Source: Mesorhizobium prunaredense
Lineage (GTDB): Bacteria > Pseudomonadota > Alphaproteobacteria > Rhizobiales > Rhizobiaceae
Direction of reading: 5' to 3'
DNA length: 64,000 nucleotides
NCBI RefSeq assembly: GCF_900156895.1
Contig: NZ_FTPD01000034.1
Span: 1 to 64,000, forward strand
Shown piece after piece: positions 8,825-17,224 of the stretch. A program made the position numbers and the translations under genes. The notes under the pieces are model-generated. The model did no database searches. It was not told the DNA's origin and was given only the letters and a program-made list of their open reading frames with translations. How positions within the stretch are numbered: position 1 is the stretch's first letter; each line of letters starts with the position of its first letter.

Positions 8825-9148
8825 TCACCCCTCCAGATCGGATTTCAGCCGGTCGAGAATGTTGATCGCATGCGTGGCGTACTGGCTGATCCAGCGGTCG
8901 TGGATCTGCTTGATCGGCAGCGCATTGAGATGGTTCCAGCGTTCGCGCCCCTCGCGCCGCGCCACCACCAGGTCGGCTTCCTCCAGCACTTTCAGATGCA
9001 GCATGACGGTGCAGCGGTCCATGTCGGGAAAGGCGTCGCACAGCATGCCGGTGGTCCGCGGCGCGTCCTTCAGCTCGTCGAGCAGTGCACGTCGGCGCGG
9101 ATGCGCCAGCGCCTTGAAAACATTGTCATCCTGCGCTTTGCTTGACAT
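8825..9148 (-). CDS. ArsR-family transcriptional regulator
   Basis: The 107-residue winged-helix protein has NVFKALAHPRRRALLDELKD at the N-terminus and a recognition region MDRCTVMLHLKVLEEADLV. No metal-binding CxC motif is seen, so it belongs to the non-metal ArsR group that is usually paired with AHSA1/SRPBCC genes. It is divergent from just such a gene, and a perfect palindrome overlaps its start codon, indicating autoregulation and control of the SRPBCC/VOC operon. Confidence 0.9.
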   Translation of the reverse strand: MSSKAQDDNVFKALAHPRRRALLDELKDAPRTTGMLCDAFPDMDRCTVMLHLKVLEEADLVVARREGRERWNHLNALPIKQIHDRWISQYATHAINILDRLKSDLEG

Positions 9149-9166
9149 GTTATATTTTTATAACAT
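9147..9166. promoter_or_regulatory. Candidate ArsR operator
   Basis: A perfect inverted repeat ATGTTATA-TTTT-TATAACAT lies in the divergent spacer and overlaps the arsR start codon. It is AT-rich in a GC-rich background, as is usual for ArsR/SmtB sites. Confidence 0.65.
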
Positions 9167-9199
9167 AATATCGATCCGATCAAGGAAGGAGCTGTGGAT

Positions 9200-9682
9200 A
9201 TGTCTCTTGGATTCAGAGTCTCGGGCCGCATCGGCAAACCGGTTGCCGAAGTTTTCGATGCGGTCGTCAATCCGAACAAGCTCAGTGGCTATTTCACCAC
9301 CATCGGCGGCGCCAGTGCCCCGCTGGTGGCCGGCGCCAAGGTCGTCTGGTGGGGCAAGGTCCCGGTCGAGGTTGACGAGGTGGAGAAAGACAACCGCATC
9401 GTGCTGCGCTGGGACGCCACCGACGCCGACGGCAAGCCGGCTTACAAGACGCGCATCGAGATGAATTTCGAGCCGCTGGACGACGGCGGCACCTTCGTCA
9501 CCATCGCCGAGGCCGGCTGGCACGAGGACGCGCTCGGCCTGAAGAAGTCCTACCTCAATTGCGAGGGCTGGTCGCAGATGCTGGCCTGCATGAAGGCCTA
9601 TGTCGAATACGGCATTAATTTGCGCGACGGCTACTATCGCAGCGAGATGAAGGGCGAGCCCGCGAGCGAAGACAATATCTGA
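9200..9682 (+). CDS. SRPBCC / AHSA1-domain protein
   Basis: The 160-residue protein has the AHSA1 fold: RVSGRIGKPVAEVFDAVVNP at the N-terminus, a central beta-sheet, and a C-terminal helix with GWSQMLACMKAYVEYG. Such proteins bind hydrophobic ligands in a helix-grip cavity; no ligand can be assigned. GGAG eight bases before ATG 9200 favours that start over the GTG at 9194. It is first in a run of three genes (with a VOC protein and another AHSA1 protein) controlled by the divergent ArsR regulator. Confidence 0.87.
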   Translation: MSLGFRVSGRIGKPVAEVFDAVVNPNKLSGYFTTIGGASAPLVAGAKVVWWGKVPVEVDEVEKDNRIVLRWDATDADGKPAYKTRIEMNFEPLDDGGTFVTIAEAGWHEDALGLKKSYLNCEGWSQMLACMKAYVEYGINLRDGYYRSEMKGEPASEDNI

Positions 9683-9698
9683 GAAGACGGAGGAAAGA

Positions 9699-10061
9699 AT
9701 GGCTGCGAAAATCACCGGCGGCATCAACATCGCCATGAAAGTGCCGTCCCACCAACACCAGGAGACGATCGCCTTCTACCGCGATGTGGTCGGCCTAAAA
9801 CCGTTCACGGCCAAGGCGCCGGCCATCGGTTTCGAACTCGGCCCCAATCGCCTATGGATCGACGAGGCGCCGATGCTGAGCCAGGCCGAGATCTGGCTGG
9901 AGCTGTTCACCGATGATTTTCCGGCCGCCGCCGATCATCTCGCCAAGGCCGGCGTTGTGCGCTGTGACGCCATCGAGGCGCTCGGCGAAGGTTTTCGTGG
10001 CGGCTGGATCACCAATCCGGCCAACATCATTCACCTGGTGCGCGAACCCGACGCCTGGTGA
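9699..10061 (+). CDS. VOC-family (glyoxalase/bleomycin-resistance) protein
   Basis: The 120-residue protein has two beta-alpha-beta-beta-beta modules. HQETIAFYRDVVGL is the usual first helix, and EIWLELFTDDF and NIIHLVREPD form later strands. Typical members are small metalloenzymes or binding proteins, but the metal ligands are not obvious here. AGGAAAG precedes the ATG, which comes 16 bases after the SRPBCC stop, so it belongs to the same operon. Confidence 0.82.
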   Translation: MAAKITGGINIAMKVPSHQHQETIAFYRDVVGLKPFTAKAPAIGFELGPNRLWIDEAPMLSQAEIWLELFTDDFPAAADHLAKAGVVRCDAIEALGEGFRGGWITNPANIIHLVREPDAW

Positions 10062-10088
10062 CGGAGACCTGTTCGGAAGGAGGACGAA

Positions 10089-10556
10089 ATGGACATCCGT
10101 GAGACACCGGCCGCCGAAGCTGGCATGCTGATCCGGCGGCCGGTCGCAGAAGTGTTCGAAGCCATCGTCGATCCGGCGATCACGACGAAATTCTGGTTCA
10201 CCCACGGCAGCGGCAGGTTGGACAGCGGCAAGGAAGTTCGCTGGGAGTGGCGCATGTATGGCGTTTCGACGCCGGTTACGGTCAGCGAGTTCGTCAGCAA
10301 CGAAAAGATCGTCATGCAATGGAGCGATCCGCCGACCACCGTGGTCTGGACTTTTACCGAGATGCCCTGCGGCACGACCTTTGTCGAGGTTCGCAATTTC
10401 GGCTTTGCCGGCAGCCCCGATGAACAGGTCAAGCAGGCGATCGGCTCGACCGATGGCTTCGCGCTGGTGCTCGCCGGCGCCAAGGCCTGGTTGGAGCAAG
10501 GCTTGACGCTTGGCCTGATCGGCGACCGTCATCCGAAGGGCGTGCCGACCGCTTAA
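10089..10556 (+). CDS. SRPBCC / AHSA1-domain protein (second in operon)
   Basis: The 155-residue protein has the AHSA1 pattern LIRRPVAEVFEAIVDPAITT, then FWFTHGSGRL, the strand VWTFTEMPCGTTFVEV, and a C-terminal helix with GFALVLAGAKAWLEQG. It is a distant paralogue of the protein at 9200-9682. GGAAGGAGG lies just before the ATG, a strong ribosome site. It closes the ArsR-controlled group, and a REPIN-like repeat follows the stop after about 40 bases. Confidence 0.87.
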   Translation: MDIRETPAAEAGMLIRRPVAEVFEAIVDPAITTKFWFTHGSGRLDSGKEVRWEWRMYGVSTPVTVSEFVSNEKIVMQWSDPPTTVVWTFTEMPCGTTFVEVRNFGFAGSPDEQVKQAIGSTDGFALVLAGAKAWLEQGLTLGLIGDRHPKGVPTA

Positions 10557-10597
10557 GTCGCCGGGTGCCAAAAGCCATTCTGCAGCGATCCTTCCCA

Positions 10598-10768
10598 CCC
10601 CCCTCTGTCCTGCCGGACATCTCCCCCGCAAGGGGGGAGATCGGATGTCGCTGAGGCTTTCGCCAATCTCCAACGCTGCAGGACGAGCGGAGCGCTAAAG
10701 ACGAGCGGAGCGCTAAAGCTGCCAATCTCCCTCCTTGCGGGGGAGATGTCCGGCAGGACAGAGGGGGG
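10598..10768. repeat. REPIN-like composite palindromic repeat, family B copy 1
   Basis: Two inverted copies of a roughly 45-base REP (outer end CCCCCCTCTGTCCTGCCGGA, then CATCTCCCCC and an inner GGGGGAGAT arm) face each other across an interior containing CTTTCGCCAATCTCCAACG. A GACGAGCGGAGCGCTAAA unit is repeated in tandem inside. Copies 2 (36912-37066) and 3 (49576-49744) share ends and part of the interior. The element fills the gap between the AHSA1 gene and terC; I see no gene in 10557-10859. Confidence 0.85.
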
Positions 10769-10859
10769 TCCTGTCCCTCCGACGTCTCAAAGGTTCTGCA
10801 TGGCCGCGACAATTGAGGCAGAGCTCAGGCCTTCGCGCCGTCGCTTCGCTCCGCCAACC

Positions 10860-11627
10860 TCAGTGCCCCGCGCCGGCCTTTGCCTTCCTCCGACGTCGCG
10901 CCAGCATGTTGAGGCCCTCGACAAGGGCGGAAAAACCCATGGCGGCGTAGATGTAGCCCTTCGGCACATGGAAGCCCATGCCGTCGGCGATCAGCGTCAT
11001 GCCGATCATCAGCAGGAAGCTCAGCGCCAGCATGACGATGCTGGGGTTCTTGGCGATGAAATTGGCGAGCGGCCCGGCCGCCAGCATCATCACGCTGACC
11101 GCGACGATCACGGCGATGTACATGATGGCGATCTCGTCAGTCATGCCGACCGCGGTGATGATCGAATCGATCGAAAAGACGAGGTCGAGCAGCAGGATCT
11201 GGAAGACGGCGCCGGCCATCGAAAGCTGCAGCGTCTCACCGATCATCGTGTCCTGATGGTCTTCGAGATCGACCGTGTGGTGGATCTCCTTGGTCGCTTT
11301 CCAGACGAGGAACAGGCCGCCGGCGATCAGGATCAGATCGCGCCAGGAAAAGCCATGGCCGAAAGCGGTGAACACCGGCGCCGTCAACTGGACGATGATC
11401 GAGATGGTGGCAAGCAGCACCAGCCGCATGATCAGCGCCGCAGAAATGCCGATTCGCCGGGCGCGGGCCCTTTGTGCCTCCGGCAATTTGTTGGTCAGGA
11501 TCGAGATGAAGATCAGATTGTCGATGCCGAGCACGACCTCCAGCACGATCAGCGTCAGCAGCGCTACCCATGCCGTTGGATCGGAGACAAACGCGAAATG
11601 CGGCGCCAGGAATTCGATGAGCTGCAT
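10860..11627 (-). CDS. TerC-family integral membrane protein
   Basis: The 255-residue protein has seven or so hydrophobic helices and the TerC hallmarks: [20 protein letters not shown] in the first helices, and [20 protein letters not shown] later. These acidic residues inside membrane segments are proposed to bind metal ions. TerC relatives are implicated in manganese or tellurite handling and in metal loading of exported proteins. It ends in a basic tail, RRRRKAKAG. It is monocistronic. Confidence 0.92.
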   Translation of the reverse strand: MQLIEFLAPHFAFVSDPTAWVALLTLIVLEVVLGIDNLIFISILTNKLPEAQRARARRIGISAALIMRLVLLATISIIVQLTAPVFTAFGHGFSWRDLILIAGGLFLVWKATKEIHHTVDLEDHQDTMIGETLQLSMAGAVFQILLLDLVFSIDSIITAVGMTDEIAIMYIAVIVAVSVMMLAAGPLANFIAKNPSIVMLALSFLLMIGMTLIADGMGFHVPKGYIYAAMGFSALVEGLNMLARRRRKAKAGAGH

Positions 11628-11698
11628 GGAGGTCGTCCCCTCTTACGATCTAGAGCAGTGTCGCCGGCAGTTAGGTATCGCAGGCGCTCATATCAATG

Positions 11699-12523
11699 TC
11701 ACGACCAGAAAGACGGCGCCGTTTCCTCGAGCCGCGGGCCGCGGCGAAACGGCGCAATCCGCTCGGTCAGGCCGCTGCGATCCGAAATGTCGACGCCGAC
11801 GCCGCACAATGTCGCCGGGCCGGTCGCCGCCTCGAAGCGTCCTTTCGGCACCTTCGACAGAAACCGGTTGAGCGGCTCCTCCTTGTCCATGCCGAGCGAG
11901 GAATCATAGTCGCCGCACATGCCGGCGTCTGAGATATAGCCGGTGCCGCCATTGAGGATATGGTGGTCGCCGGTCGGCTGGTGCGTGTGGGTGCCGACGA
12001 CCAGGCTGGCGCGGCCGTCGACGAAATGCGCAAAGCACATTTTTTCAGAGGTCGCCTCGGCATGGAAATCGATGACCACCGCATCGGCCTGCTCGCCGAG
12101 CGGGCAGGCGGCAAGCTCGCGCTCGCCGGCTTGAAATGGATCGTCGAGTTCGGGATGCATGAACACCCGGCCCATGATGTTGGCGACCAGAACGCGCGCG
12201 CCATTCCTGGCGATGTAGACGCCCGAGCCCCGCCCCGGCGTGCCCTTGGGGAAATTGGACGGACGCAGGAAGCGTTCCTCACGCGGCGCGAAAGCCAGCG
12301 CATCGCGCTGGTCCCAGACATGGTTGCCGGTGGTGACGACATCGGCGCCCACCGCGATCGTCTCGCGAAAGATCTCTTCGGTGATGCCGAAGCCGCCGGC
12401 GGCGTTCTCGCCATTGACGATGACGAAGTCGAGTTTGAAATCCGAGATCAGGCCGGGCAGTTGTTCCCACACCGCCGTGCGTCCCGTCTTGCCGACCATA
12501 TCGCCGAGGAAGAGAAGTCTCAT
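11699..12523 (-). CDS. YmdB-type metallophosphoesterase (TIGR00282 family)
   Basis: The 274-residue protein begins [15 protein letters not shown] and has the family metal-site motifs [30 protein letters not shown] and [10 protein letters not shown]. In Bacillus, YmdB is a cyclic-nucleotide phosphodiesterase needed for multicellular behaviour; the alphaproteobacterial role is not established. It lies 81 bases downstream of the 5-FCL gene on the same strand, an order seen widely in rhizobia, and is probably co-transcribed. Confidence 0.92.
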   Translation of the reverse strand: MRLLFLGDMVGKTGRTAVWEQLPGLISDFKLDFVIVNGENAAGGFGITEEIFRETIAVGADVVTTGNHVWDQRDALAFAPREERFLRPSNFPKGTPGRGSGVYIARNGARVLVANIMGRVFMHPELDDPFQAGERELAACPLGEQADAVVIDFHAEATSEKMCFAHFVDGRASLVVGTHTHQPTGDHHILNGGTGYISDAGMCGDYDSSLGMDKEEPLNRFLSKVPKGRFEAATGPATLCGVGVDISDRSGLTERIAPFRRGPRLEETAPSFWS

Positions 12524-12604
12524 CTAAAAATGATCCCGAACCGAAGGTCAGCGAAGCAAAAAGCTGCATGACTTCCGGAAAAGACCATGCGTCCAGGAAC
12601 TTAT

Positions 12605-13192
12605 CTACAATTTCGGCGCGAACCGGCGCAACCCGCTCTCAGTGAGTATTTCCGGAATGGTCACGTCATGCGGCTCGTCCGGCACCAGCGCCACCTCCTG
12701 GCAGTCGAAAGCAATGCCGATCAGCCGCGGCGGCTGCCCCTTGTCGACCAGCCGCGCGATGGCACGGTCGTAATAGCCGGCGCCATAGCCGATGCGGTGG
12801 CCGCGCGCGTCGAAAGCCGCGAGCGGCACCAGCATCACCTGGGGATCGAGCACCTCGGCCTCCTCATGCGGCCCGACGGTGCCGAACCCCATGTCGACCA
12901 TCGGTGCGCCGCGCACCAGTTCGCGAAAGACGATGGTGGTCTTGTCGAGGATGGCAGGCAGGCAAAGCCTTGCTCCCTTTTCGCGCAAGGCGAACATCAG
13001 CGGCCGGACGTCGACTTCCGAGCGCATCGGCCAGAAGCCGGAGACGATCTGGCCCGGCTCTATCGCAAAGCTGTCCCGCGCCGTCTCGGCCATTTCGAGT
13101 GCTGCTTCCACCCGCCAGAACGGATCGAGCGCGTCGCGGCGCCCGAGCGCGTCGCGTCGCAAATGTTTTTTCAGGTCTTTCGAGGATGTCAT
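12605..13192 (-). CDS. 5-formyltetrahydrofolate cyclo-ligase
   Basis: The 195-residue protein matches the 5-FCL/YgfA family. It converts 5-formyl-THF to 5,10-methenyl-THF with ATP, in the cytosol. Signatures are FWPMRSEVDVRPLM near residue 70 and the C-terminal GYGAGYYDRAIARL loop. ATG 13192 (MTSSKDLKKHLRRDA) gives the family N-terminus; the longer frame to 13297 runs into the 6S RNA and is rejected. The gene follows 6S RNA directly, as ygfA does in E. coli, so the two are likely expressed from the same transcript. Confidence 0.94.
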   Translation of the reverse strand: MTSSKDLKKHLRRDALGRRDALDPFWRVEAALEMAETARDSFAIEPGQIVSGFWPMRSEVDVRPLMFALREKGARLCLPAILDKTTIVFRELVRGAPMVDMGFGTVGPHEEAEVLDPQVMLVPLAAFDARGHRIGYGAGYYDRAIARLVDKGQPPRLIGIAFDCQEVALVPDEPHDVTIPEILTESGLRRFAPKL

Positions 13193-13289
13193 GCGCCGAC
13201 GATAGAAAAGGTCAGATTTGGATGGAGTTTTAGGAGCGACGTTTTCCACCGCATGATCCACCGAGGCGTGGACCCTTTGCGTCGAGTGA

Positions 13290-13440
13290 CGATCCACACA
13301 ACCGGTGGAGAGAGCGATCCCGGGAACCTACAAAGTAGGTGGGCGCCGTATGAGAAAACCCACGGGTCTTCCCAGGGACAGCTCCCTAGGGATCATTAAG
13401 GCCCCGGGGAAAATGTTCTCCTGCCGGGAAGCGCAGACCG
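13290..13440 (-). ncRNA. ssrS: 6S RNA, alphaproteobacterial type
   Basis: Read on the minus strand, the segment starts near GGTCTGCGCTTCCCGGCAGG. It contains long imperfect stems separated by a central bubble, and later has CCCACCTACTTTGTAGGT and TTCCCGGGATCGC, sequences typical of rhizobial 6S RNA. The terminal strands CCGGCAGGAGA and TCTCTCCACCGG pair. A TATATT -10-like box lies just upstream (about 13451-13456). It stands immediately before the 5-FCL gene, the classic ssrS position. The RNA binds sigma-70 RNA polymerase and lowers transcription in stationary phase. Ends are approximate. Confidence 0.85.
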
Positions 13441-13623
13441 TCACGCCCAATATAGGCCGATGGCCGGCCAAGCGCCAGAGAGACGGCCATGTTCGGCGGC
13501 TTTATTCGTCGTAAGGTCCTGCCCGGGAGCTGCGCGGCACATGGCTTCACCGCGCACTCGCCGCTGCGCCTTGCATGGGCTGGGCTGTCTCCTTACGGTT
13601 GCCATGAAAACCCAGGAGCAAAA

Positions 13624-14463
13624 ATGCGTTTCGAAGGCACGGCGGCCTATGTCGCCGACAAGGATCTGATGGTGGCGGTCAATGCGGCGATCGCGCTGGA
13701 GCGGCCATTGCTGGTCAAGGGCGAGCCCGGCACCGGCAAGACCGAACTGGCCAGGCAAGTGGCGGCCGCGCTCGGCCTCGAGCTGATCGAATGGCATGTC
13801 AAGTCGACGACAAGGGCGCAGCAGGGCCTCTACGAGTATGACGCCGTCTCGCGGCTGCGCGACAGCCAGCTCGGCGACGAGCGCTTCAACGACATCAGGA
13901 ACTATGTCAAGCGCGGCAAGCTGTGGGACGCCTTTGCGACGACCAAGAAAGTCGTGCTGCTGATCGACGAGATCGATAAGGCCGATATCGAATTCCCAAA
14001 CGATCTGTTGCAGGAACTCGATCGAATGGAGTTCTTCGTCTACGAGACCGGCGAAACGATCCGCGCCGCCGTGCGCCCGATCGTCATCATCACCTCCAAC
14101 AACGAGAAGGAACTGCCGGACGCCTTCCTGCGCCGCTGCTTCTTCCACTATATCCGTTTTCCCGACGTCGAGACGCTGCACCGGATCGTCGACGTGCACT
14201 ATCCCGGCATCAAGCAAAACCTGGTGCGCGCCGCACTGACCCAGTTTTACGAGATCCGCGACGTGCCGGGCCTGAAGAAGAAGCCGTCGACCTCCGAGGC
14301 ACTGGACTGGATCAGACTCTTGGTCGCCGATGACATCGCGCCCGAGGACCTGCGCGCAGACCCGAAAAACGCACTGCCCAAGCTGCACGGGGCGCTGTTG
14401 AAGAACGAACAGGACGTGCATCTGTTCGAGCGGCTGGCTTTCATGGCGAGAAGGCAGGGGTGA
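13624..14463 (+). CDS. MoxR-type AAA+ ATPase
   Basis: The 279-residue ATPase has Walker A GEPGTGKTEL near residue 35, Walker B VVLLIDEIDKAD near 115, sensor 1 IITSNNEKELPDAFLRRCFF and the conserved RFPD segment. MoxR ATPases are chaperone-like and usually act with a VWA-domain protein to mature or insert metal into enzymes. That partner is encoded at 15103-16293. ATG 13624 (MRFEGTAAY) follows AGGAGCAAAA and matches the family N-terminus; the longer frame to 13489 is rejected. Confidence 0.93.
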   Translation: MRFEGTAAYVADKDLMVAVNAAIALERPLLVKGEPGTGKTELARQVAAALGLELIEWHVKSTTRAQQGLYEYDAVSRLRDSQLGDERFNDIRNYVKRGKLWDAFATTKKVVLLIDEIDKADIEFPNDLLQELDRMEFFVYETGETIRAAVRPIVIITSNNEKELPDAFLRRCFFHYIRFPDVETLHRIVDVHYPGIKQNLVRAALTQFYEIRDVPGLKKKPSTSEALDWIRLLVADDIAPEDLRADPKNALPKLHGALLKNEQDVHLFERLAFMARRQG

Positions 14464-14638
14464 GGAGCGGTCGGCCAAAGGCCGACGAAAAGCCAACGAT
14501 TTGGCTTTTCGAGCGACGAACGCCCGAAGGCATAGCGGAGGGCCGCGCATGCGGCGGACAGCGCTTTCCCGTTGCTGGACCGTTGCCGCCGGCCGGGCGC
14601 CGGGGCAGCCTGGGCCCGAAGCTTCGGAAGGAAATGAA

Positions 14639-15094
14639 ATGACCGAGATCACCGTCCGCCCACTGGCACAATCCGACCACGCCGACTGGCAGCGTCTGTG
14701 GACCGCTTACCTCACCTTCTACGAAACCAAGCTGCCGGAAGAGGTCTACGCCGTCACCTGGAAGCGGCTGTTCACGGCGGGTGAGTTCGGTGAGTTCGAA
14801 CCAAAAGGGTTCATCGCCACGCTCGACGGCAAGGCGGTCGGCCTGACGCACTATCTCTACCATCGCTCCTGCTGGTCCGAAAAAAACAACTGCTATCTGC
14901 AGGACCTGTTCGCCGACCCGGATGTGCGCGGCAAAGGCGTCGGCGCCGCCCTGATCGAGGCGGTCAAGCAGGAAGCCGGCAAGATCGGCGTCAAGAACGT
15001 CTACTGGATGACACACGAGACCAACACCACCGCGCGCAAGCTCTACGACCATGTGGCGCGCAGGACCGGCTTCATCGAATATGATCTGCTATAG
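14639..15094 (+). CDS. GNAT-family N-acetyltransferase
   Basis: The 151-residue protein is a single GNAT domain: ITVRPLAQSDHADWQRLW at the N-terminus, the acetyl-CoA loop DPDVRGKGVGAALIEAVKQE near residue 98, and a C-terminal NTTARKLYDHVARRTGFIEY strand. ATG 14639 follows GGAAGGAA. It sits between moxR and its VWA partner with only 8 bases to the latter, so it is probably in the same transcript. The acceptor substrate is not predictable. Confidence 0.9.
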   Translation: MTEITVRPLAQSDHADWQRLWTAYLTFYETKLPEEVYAVTWKRLFTAGEFGEFEPKGFIATLDGKAVGLTHYLYHRSCWSEKNNCYLQDLFADPDVRGKGVGAALIEAVKQEAGKIGVKNVYWMTHETNTTARKLYDHVARRTGFIEYDLL

Positions 15095-15102
15095 ATGGTG
15101 CC

Positions 15103-16293
15103 ATGTTCATCCCCTTCTTCCTCGAACTGAAGGCTGCGCGGGTCCCCGTGTCGCTCCGGGAGTATCTGTCGCTGCTGGAAGGGCTGGAGGCGGGGCTGGT
15201 CGACTATGACGTCGAGGGTTTTTACTACCTCGCCCGCTCGGCACTGATGAAGGACGAGCGCCACATCGACCGTTTCGACCAGGTCTTTTCGCACATCTTC
15301 AAGGGCGTTGAAACGCTGGCTGGCGAAAACCCGATCGACGTCGAAAACATTCCGGAGGAATGGCTGCGGCGGCTTGCCGAAAAGCACCTGACCGACGAAG
15401 AGAAAAAGCTGATCGAGGCCTTGGGCGGTTTCGAAAAGCTGATGGAGACGCTGAAAGAGCGACTGGAGGAGCAGAAGGGCCGCCACCAGGGCGGGTCGAA
15501 ATGGATCGGTACCGGCGGCACCTCACCCTTCGGCGCCTATGGCTACAATCCCGAAGGCGTTCGCATCGGCCAGCACGAAAGCCGCAACCGCCGTGCGGTG
15601 AAAGTCTGGGACAAGCGCGAATTCAGGAATTTCGACGATGCCGTCGAGCTCGGCACCCGCAACATCAAGATCGCGCTGAAGCGCTTGCGCCGCTGGGTGC
15701 GCGAAGGCGCCGAGGAGGAGTTCGACCTGCCCGGCACAATCCACGCCACGGCCGAACATGGCTATCTCGACGTGCAGACACGGCCCGAGCGGCGCAACGC
15801 CGTGAAACTGCTGATGTTCTTCGATGTCGGCGGCTCGATGGACGACCACATCAGAAGCGTCGAGGAGCTGTTTTCGGCAGCCCGCGCCGAATTCCGCCAG
15901 CTCGAATATTTTTACTTCCACAACTGCCTCTATGAGGGTGTGTGGAAGGACAATCGCCGTCGCCATGCGGAGGTGATTCCGACCTTCGATCTCCTCCACA
16001 AATACGGTCCGGACTACAAGGTTATCGTCGTCGGCGATGCCTCGATGAGCCCCTATGAAATCGCGCATCCCGGCGGCTCGGTCGAGCACTGGAATCCGGA
16101 GGCCGGCGTCGTCTGGCTCGGCCGTCTGCTGCAGCAATGGCCGAACGCGGTATGGCTCAACCCCGAAAGCGAAAAGCACTGGGGCTTTACCCATTCGATC
16201 GCCATGATCCGCGACATCTTTGGCGGCCGCATGTTTCCGCTGACGCTCGCCGGGCTCGAGGCCGCGACGAAGCAGCTTTCAAGGAAGCACTGA
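15103..16293 (+). CDS. CoxE-like VWA-domain protein
   Basis: The 396-residue protein has the CoxE/DUF58-like layout: an N-terminal helical region (FIPFFLELKAARVPVSLREY), a charged linker with GTGGTSPFGAYGYNPEGVRI near residue 140, and a C-terminal von Willebrand A domain from about 230. Its MIDAS-like motif is FDVGGSMDDH, with glycine in place of the first serine of DxSxS. It pairs with the MoxR ATPase upstream, a known chaperone partnership. Its stop directly precedes the next ATG, with no spacer. Confidence 0.9.
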   Translation: MFIPFFLELKAARVPVSLREYLSLLEGLEAGLVDYDVEGFYYLARSALMKDERHIDRFDQVFSHIFKGVETLAGENPIDVENIPEEWLRRLAEKHLTDEEKKLIEALGGFEKLMETLKERLEEQKGRHQGGSKWIGTGGTSPFGAYGYNPEGVRIGQHESRNRRAVKVWDKREFRNFDDAVELGTRNIKIALKRLRRWVREGAEEEFDLPGTIHATAEHGYLDVQTRPERRNAVKLLMFFDVGGSMDDHIRSVEELFSAARAEFRQLEYFYFHNCLYEGVWKDNRRRHAEVIPTFDLLHKYGPDYKVIVVGDASMSPYEIAHPGGSVEHWNPEAGVVWLGRLLQQWPNAVWLNPESEKHWGFTHSIAMIRDIFGGRMFPLTLAGLEAATKQLSRKH

Positions 16294-17115
16294 ATGGATT
16301 CACGCAAAACAGGACGGCCGACCTGTTTCCTCTGCCTGCAATGTGGCGTCCAGTTCGCGGCGGCAGCGACGCCGCCGCAACATTGCCCGATCTGCGAGGA
16401 CGAGCGGCAATATGTGCGCTGGGAGGGCCAGGCCTGGATCACGCCGGAACAGCTCGCCGCCAGGCATCGGGTCGTGATGAAGGACGACGCCGGCGTGCTC
16501 GCCTTCGGCATCGAGCCGCGCTTCGCCATCGGTCACCGGGCGCTGCTGGCACAGACGCCGCATGGCAATGTGCTGTGGGACTGCATCTCGATGGTCAGCG
16601 ACGAGGCGGTGGCCGAAATCAACCGGCGAGGCGGCCTCACCGCGATCGCCATTTCGCACTGCCATTATTATTCGGCGATGATCGAGTGGAGCGAAGCGTT
16701 TGGCGGCGTGCCGATCTATCTGCATGCCGATGACCGCAAGTGGATCATGCGGCCGCATCCGGCTGTTGTCAGTTGGCAGGGTGAGACGCGCACCCTGAAC
16801 CCCTCGCTGACACTTATCCGTTGCGGCGGTCACTTTGCCGGTGGCCAGGTGCTGCACTGGAAGCGCGACGGCGGCGACGCCATCCTGGCCGGCGACATCC
16901 TGCAGGTGACGCCAACCCGCCGCCATGTCAGCTTCATGTACAGCTACCCGAACTACATCCCGCTCAATGCGCCGAAGGTACTCCGCATCGCGTCGGCACT
17001 GGAGCCTTTCGCGTTCGACCATATCTATGGCGCATGGTGGAACCAGAACGTCATCGGCGATGCAAAGACGGCATTTGCAAGGTCTGTTGCGCGCTATCTC
17101 GCAGCGATCGCCTGA
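16294..17115 (+). CDS. Zinc-ribbon + metallo-beta-lactamase-fold protein
   Basis: The 273-residue protein starts with cysteine pairs typical of a rubredoxin-like zinc ribbon (CFLCLQCG at residues 11-18, CPIC near 34). An MBL-like domain follows, with AISHCHYYSAM where active enzymes have HxHxDH, and ILAGDILQV for the later metal-bridging aspartate. The DH pair of the metal motif is missing, so metal binding or catalysis is doubtful. The ATG abuts the VWA stop, showing a shared operon. Related proteins are generally annotated only as MBL-fold hydrolases. Confidence 0.82.
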   Translation: MDSRKTGRPTCFLCLQCGVQFAAAATPPQHCPICEDERQYVRWEGQAWITPEQLAARHRVVMKDDAGVLAFGIEPRFAIGHRALLAQTPHGNVLWDCISMVSDEAVAEINRRGGLTAIAISHCHYYSAMIEWSEAFGGVPIYLHADDRKWIMRPHPAVVSWQGETRTLNPSLTLIRCGGHFAGGQVLHWKRDGGDAILAGDILQVTPTRRHVSFMYSYPNYIPLNAPKVLRIASALEPFAFDHIYGAWWNQNVIGDAKTAFARSVARYLAAIA

Positions 17116-17224
17116 GGAATTCTTCGCGGCAACATCGGAAATACGGGCAAACGCCGTAACAAAAGCCTATTTTAGGCGAACTTGGGAAAGCAGCCCAATA
17201 GCGGCGTGAACTAAGAGGCAAAAA

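Noticed and set aside
10746-11909. A 387-codon frame on the plus strand across terC
   Set aside because: It overlaps the clear TerC membrane protein on the other strand and is His/Asp/Gln/Arg-rich, as expected of an antisense shadow.
13489-13623. Upstream extension of the MoxR reading frame
   Set aside because: The 45 extra residues do not resemble any MoxR N-terminus, and AGGAGCAAAA supports ATG 13624.
13624-17115. MoxR/VWA/MBL block as a possible defence system
   Set aside because: No nuclease, protease effector, phage-sensing or toxin domain is present, and the genes look vertically inherited. A chaperone role is more likely.
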